From an uncultured Lachnospiraceae bacterium (lineage in GTDB: Bacteria; Bacillota; Clostridia; Lachnospirales; Lachnospiraceae): a DNA stretch of 10,135 nucleotides. Positions 7,002 through 10,135 of the stretch are shown here, piece by piece; positions within the stretch are counted from its first letter, which is position 1; each line of letters starts with the position of its first letter. Below the pieces are notes generated by a model. The model saw only the letters and a program-made list of their open reading frames with translations, did no database searches and was not told where the DNA came from. Where the stretch lies: NCBI GenBank assembly GCA_900554205.1, contig USGM01000111.1, positions 1 to 10,135 on the forward strand, written 5' to 3'. Both the position numbers and the translations under genes were made by a program.

Positions 7002-9116
7002 CTAAAGCATCAGCCTTCCCTCGATGCCCTCAAATTCTATTGTCTTTTCCGTGCCATTCTTTAACCGGATCGTAATCGGCCCGTAGCCGCCAAAGTTCTC
7101 AGCATCCGTATAGCGGATGTCCGCTACCGGGAAGAGCTCCTCGTCCGTAAAGTCAACGTGGTTCTCTCTGGTGAGCACCTGTGAAAGCAGGATATACGGT
7201 TCATAGCCGTACTGCTTCTTCCGATCCCCGTAGGCATACAGCACAATGGACTTCTCAGAGTCAGGATTCGTTTCCTCGCTGTGAAGCACTCTCAGATCCT
7301 TCCACGCCCCGTAATAGATCGTCATTGCCATCTGCTTTTCATTCCCCTGCGAATCTCTGCCCTTGAGAATGATCGCCTTGCCCTCGCTGCACTCCCTCTC
7401 CGTAATCTCCGTGCCGTTGTCCGGGAAGCCGTAGGAGCCGAGTGTCAGTTCAATCGGCGCTCTGTGCAGTCTCAGCTTATCCGCCCGGAAAATGCCGTTC
7501 GGCACTGCAAAATCCGCCAGATTCATCGCTTGCATCCAGTGGCATTCCAGATCAAGCCGGTAGTCGAAGAACTGTCTGCGGTACAGAACCTCCTCCTTCT
7601 CACCATGCCAGAACGTGACGTTCGCCAGTGAACAGCCGCCGAGAGTCGCATCGCGCATCACATACTGCTGCGACTCCACCCCGCACGCTTCCTTTCCGTC
7701 CGCCGCTTCCGGCTGCACGGAGGGTGTCGCCTCCCAAGGATATTTTGTGTTAAAGCAGAGCTTGGAGTAATTCCACATGCCGTGGACATCGCCCTTATTC
7801 TTGACAACCTTTCCGGTTCGGAGAATCGTCTCTCCGTTTGCCTCATGATTCGAGAAGCAGAGTGCCGGACCGTCCAGAGTCGTCACCTTGACCTCGTTTT
7901 TCTCCAGCTTATCCCATGTTCCGTTGTTCTCCTTTGCCGTCCAGAACGGATGATCCGCAGGAAGATGCAGGCAGAGGAAAGCCTTGCCGAGCCAGAAGGG
8001 TGACTCTGCACAGGAGTAGCCCTGTACCAGAGGGGAAAACTGTCCATAAAAGCCCAACGTCGGAACCCCCTTGTACAGAAAGTCGTCCCTGCCTAAAAAT
8101 TGCATTAAGGAGCCGGAGGAAATACGTCTTGCCAGTCCCGGATTGCCCTTGCTCTCATGCAGCAGCATATTTCCGTCAAAGGCGCTCGTCGCCGCGTTGC
8201 GGTAAATGTTGCTCCTGCCCCACATATTCGTCCAGCCGTCCCTGTCAAAGAAATCCCCATAGGTTTCCATCAGACGGTTGGACTGCTCCTCAAATTTCTT
8301 TGCAAAGAAGGGGGCGTGCTCATAGCCGTACCATAGGTTCCAGATCGGCGCGTAGACATTGAATGCCCAGCAGGAATAATAGTCGAAGGAATGCCCATCA
8401 CGATACCAGCCGTCCCCCGCATAATAATTCAAGATCGCCTGCGCATGATCCAGCATGACATCCCTCTGAATCGGGTAGCCCTCCATGTGTAAAAACGCCA
8501 TGTCAAGCATATTAAACAGCCGCCAGTTCTGTGGAACCGTGTTCTCATGGGCATAGGACTCCAGAAATGCCGCGATGACATCCTTCTCCTGCTTCGTGTA
8601 GGTGTCCCATATCTGCGAACGGCTGACCCAGAGGCAGATGACAAGTGCACAGGTCTCGACCGTCTGCTGGAATGCGCGGAACGGATCCGTGTGCCCTGTT
8701 ATGTCCTGCTGATCCTCATAGGTTCCTATGTACAGCGGATCGCCTTTCGTACAGCAGCGCAGCACCTGATTTTTATAGTACGCCGCCATGGAATAACCGC
8801 AGATTTCCAGCTCAGGAAGGTTGGAGATCATCGGCGCCGCGATGAAGAAGGAACGTGTCAGCCCCTCAAAGACCTCTGCCAGTCTCTGGGTATGCTGTGC
8901 CTCCTCCGAATCCCGCAGGTGCGGATAGGTAATCTCCGTCTCCTTGCGGGGCATGATTACCGGCTTCTCAAAGTCGTCGATATTCTGGAAGATTCCCTCC
9001 AGCATATACCGTCCCGCCTCCAGCCAGCTTTCACGGGTCAGCCCCGTGTAGGGGCTGAGCTCAAAGTCCAGTGTCTTCGGTACAAATTTTGTCTTTTCTC
9101 TCATCTTTTCTCTCAT
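7002..9116 (-). CDS. DUF2264 domain protein, probable (alpha/alpha)6-type carbohydrate-active enzyme
   Basis: A 704-residue protein with the features of COG4289/DUF2264: NWRLFNML (197-204), DGWYRDGHSFDYYSCWAFN (235-253) and GRSNIYRNA (300-308), in a helical, tryptophan- and tyrosine-rich first half, with a C-terminal region of about 300 residues that looks mostly beta. Members of this family have been placed among glycoside hydrolases (I recall GH154, exo-glucuronidase activity); applying that substrate here is inference. No signal peptide is seen, so it is probably cytoplasmic. The N-terminus reads MREKMREK because a 12-bp unit is duplicated. ATG at 9116 has AGAGG only 3 bases away, while ATG at 9104 has GAGAG at 5 bases, so either may be used. 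It starts 14 bases beyond the stop of the ABC exporter gene, indicating cotranscription, and converges on the phosphodiesterase gene. Confidence 0.88.
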   Translation of the reverse strand: MREKMREKTKFVPKTLDFELSPYTGLTRESWLEAGRYMLEGIFQNIDDFEKPVIMPRKETEITYPHLRDSEEAQHTQRLAEVFEGLTRSFFIAAPMISNLPELEICGYSMAAYYKNQVLRCCTKGDPLYIGTYEDQQDITGHTDPFRAFQQTVETCALVICLWVSRSQIWDTYTKQEKDVIAAFLESYAHENTVPQNWRLFNMLDMAFLHMEGYPIQRDVMLDHAQAILNYYAGDGWYRDGHSFDYYSCWAFNVYAPIWNLWYGYEHAPFFAKKFEEQSNRLMETYGDFFDRDGWTNMWGRSNIYRNAATSAFDGNMLLHESKGNPGLARRISSGSLMQFLGRDDFLYKGVPTLGFYGQFSPLVQGYSCAESPFWLGKAFLCLHLPADHPFWTAKENNGTWDKLEKNEVKVTTLDGPALCFSNHEANGETILRTGKVVKNKGDVHGMWNYSKLCFNTKYPWEATPSVQPEAADGKEACGVESQQYVMRDATLGGCSLANVTFWHGEKEEVLYRRQFFDYRLDLECHWMQAMNLADFAVPNGIFRADKLRLHRAPIELTLGSYGFPDNGTEITERECSEGKAIILKGRDSQGNEKQMAMTIYYGAWKDLRVLHSEETNPDSEKSIVLYAYGDRKKQYGYEPYILLSQVLTRENHVDFTDEELFPVADIRYTDAENFGGYGPITIRLKNGTEKTIEFEGIEGRLML

Positions 9117-9127
9117 TTTCCTCTCAT
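9093..9127 (-). repeat. Tandem 12-bp duplication across the DUF2264 start codon
   Basis: ATGAGAGAAAAG occurs twice head to tail (9116-9105 and 9104-9093), each copy starting with an in-frame ATG. A near copy, ATGAGAGGAAA, lies immediately upstream (9127-9117) and supplies the AGAGG ribosome binding element. The upstream ATG opens only a four-codon frame whose stop overlaps ATG 9116. Slippage could change the number of start codons and their spacing to the ribosome binding site. Confidence 0.75.
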
Positions 9128-9130
9128 GAT

Positions 9131-10135
9131 TTATGCGATATCTTCCATCTGTGCCGTGTACAGGTGGTAGTAATATCCTTTCTTCGCCATCAGCTCCTCA
9201 TGGGTGCCGCACTCCATGACACCGCCCTGATCTACATACATGATCTTGTCACAGTTCTTGATGGTCGAGAGACGGTGCGCGATGATAAAGGAGGTACGCC
9301 CCTGCAGCATCGCGTTAAGTCCCTGCTGAAGCGCTCTCTCCGTCTGCACGTCGATACTGGAGGTCGCCTCATCCAACACAAGGATGGAAGGATCTGACAA
9401 AAGGGTTCTCGCAAAGGAAATCAGCTGCTTCTGCCCCTGTGAAAGCAGGGAGCCTCTCTCCTTCACCTCCGTCTGATAGCCGTCCTGGAACCTGCGGATA
9501 AATTCGTCCGCACACACTGTCTCGCTCGCTTTGACAATCTCCTCCGCCGTCGCATCGAGCTTACCGTAACGGATATTGTCCTCGATTGTGCCGGAGAAGA
9601 TGAAGCTGTCCTGCAGCATGATACCCATCTGGGAGCGCAGGGAGTGGAGCGTCACCTTGGATATGTCCTGTCCGTCGATCAGGACGCGCCCTCCATTCAG
9701 ATTGTAAAACCTTGAGATCAGATTTACAATCGTACTCTTTCCCGCGCCGGTCGGTCCGACCAGTGCCACGCTCTCGCCGGGCTGCACAGTGAAGGACAGA
9801 TTCTTCAATACCATCTTATCCGCCTCATAGCCAAAGGTTACGTTCTCGAAGGTCACCTCACCCTTGATCTTCGGCATCTCGACGGCATCCTCCGCATCGT
9901 CCACCACCACCGGCTCATCCAGTGTCTCAAAGATACGTTCCAGATAGGCAATATTGTTGATAAAGTTGTTAAAAATATTTCCGAGGTTCATGATCGGCTG
10001 CCAGAATCTTGACGCATAGGACGAGATCGCCACAATGACGCCGAGACTCGTGTTCCCCTGTCCGAAGATCACGAGACCGAAGATGAAAATTGCCGCGCGC
10101 ACCCAGACCGAAATGTTGTCGATTCCGGGCCACAC
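9131..10135 (-). CDS. ABC exporter half-transporter (membrane domain fused to ATPase), C-terminal part
   Basis: The last 334 residues of an MsbA/MdlB-type exporter; the gene enters from the right edge, so most of the six-helix membrane domain is missing and the GTG at the edge should not be taken as the start. Residues 12-70 of the fragment are the final membrane helices and linker. The ATPase follows with all its motifs: A-loop Y103, Walker A GPTGAGKST (127-135), Q-loop Q175, signature LSQGQ (231-235), Walker B ILVLDE (251-256), D-loop SSID (259-262) and H-loop H287. LSQGQ in place of LSGGQ is common in this group and compatible with activity. Such proteins pair with a second half-transporter, often encoded just upstream, to export drugs, lipids or peptides; the substrate is unknown. 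The stop lies 14 bases before the DUF2264 start, so the two are probably cotranscribed. Confidence 0.95.
   Translation of the reverse strand: MWPGIDNISVWVRAAIFIFGLVIFGQGNTSLGVIVAISSYASRFWQPIMNLGNIFNNFINNIAYLERIFETLDEPVVVDDAEDAVEMPKIKGEVTFENVTFGYEADKMVLKNLSFTVQPGESVALVGPTGAGKSTIVNLISRFYNLNGGRVLIDGQDISKVTLHSLRSQMGIMLQDSFIFSGTIEDNIRYGKLDATAEEIVKASETVCADEFIRRFQDGYQTEVKERGSLLSQGQKQLISFARTLLSDPSILVLDEATSSIDVQTERALQQGLNAMLQGRTSFIIAHRLSTIKNCDKIMYVDQGGVMECGTHEELMAKKGYYYHLYTAQMEDIA

Noticed and set aside
8547..9170. A 207-codon plus-strand frame
   Set aside because: It is antisense to the DUF2264 N-terminal region and overlaps the ABC gene end; no domain or ribosome binding site supports it.
10133..10135. 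GTG at the right edge as the start of the ABC gene
   Set aside because: Only the last membrane helices precede the ATPase; this family has a six-helix domain, so the true start is outside the window.

Overview
The window looks like chromosomal DNA from a motile member of the Clostridia, most likely a Lachnospiraceae-type gut Firmicute. This rests on strong AGGAGG-type ribosome binding sites, an AT-rich intergenic region against moderate-GC genes, a Cache-type chemoreceptor with a sigma-28-like promoter, and the protein families present. No marker fixes the genus. There is no sign of phage, insertion sequence, CRISPR, rRNA or tRNA; the DNA is dense and ordered.

Left block (1-4888, all minus strand, read right to left): a methyl-accepting chemotaxis protein (3083-4888); a 96-base gap holding a perfect 8-bp hairpin and a possible 24-codon ORF that overlaps the next start; a large two-TM sensor protein shaped like a PAS histidine kinase but lacking the phosphoacceptor histidine and several ATP-site residues (881-2986); and 16 bases later the N-terminal 288 residues of a cardiolipin synthase that runs off the left edge (1-864). 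Gene order and spacing suggest one transcript.

Divergent control region (4889-5235): AT-rich. On the minus strand it carries a sigma-28 (SigD/FliA)-like promoter for the chemoreceptor. On the plus strand it carries a strong sigma-A promoter for the next gene, a repeated 10-mer (one copy at the start of transcription, one in the leader), and an imperfect leader hairpin just before the ribosome binding site.

Middle (5236-6930, plus): a cytoplasmic PAS-GGDEF-EAL protein. Its GGDEF motif is degenerate (VSDEF) but all the usual EAL catalytic residues are present, so it should be a c-di-GMP phosphodiesterase. It ends at a strong hairpin terminator (6950-6996) shared with the convergent block to its right.

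Right block (7002-10135, minus): the C-terminal half of an ABC exporter half-transporter (enters from the right edge), followed after 13 bases by a full-length DUF2264 protein, a probable (alpha/alpha)6-barrel carbohydrate-active enzyme. A 12-bp tandem duplication sits on the DUF2264 start codon.

Taken together, the left and middle parts read as a motility/signalling locus: a chemoreceptor and a pseudokinase-like sensor on one side and a c-di-GMP-lowering enzyme on the other, sharing a control region. This functional link is inferred from layout. The right block has no obvious link to it. No wholly new system is evident; the most unusual points are the chemoreceptor/pseudokinase/cardiolipin synthase operon and the structured divergent control region.
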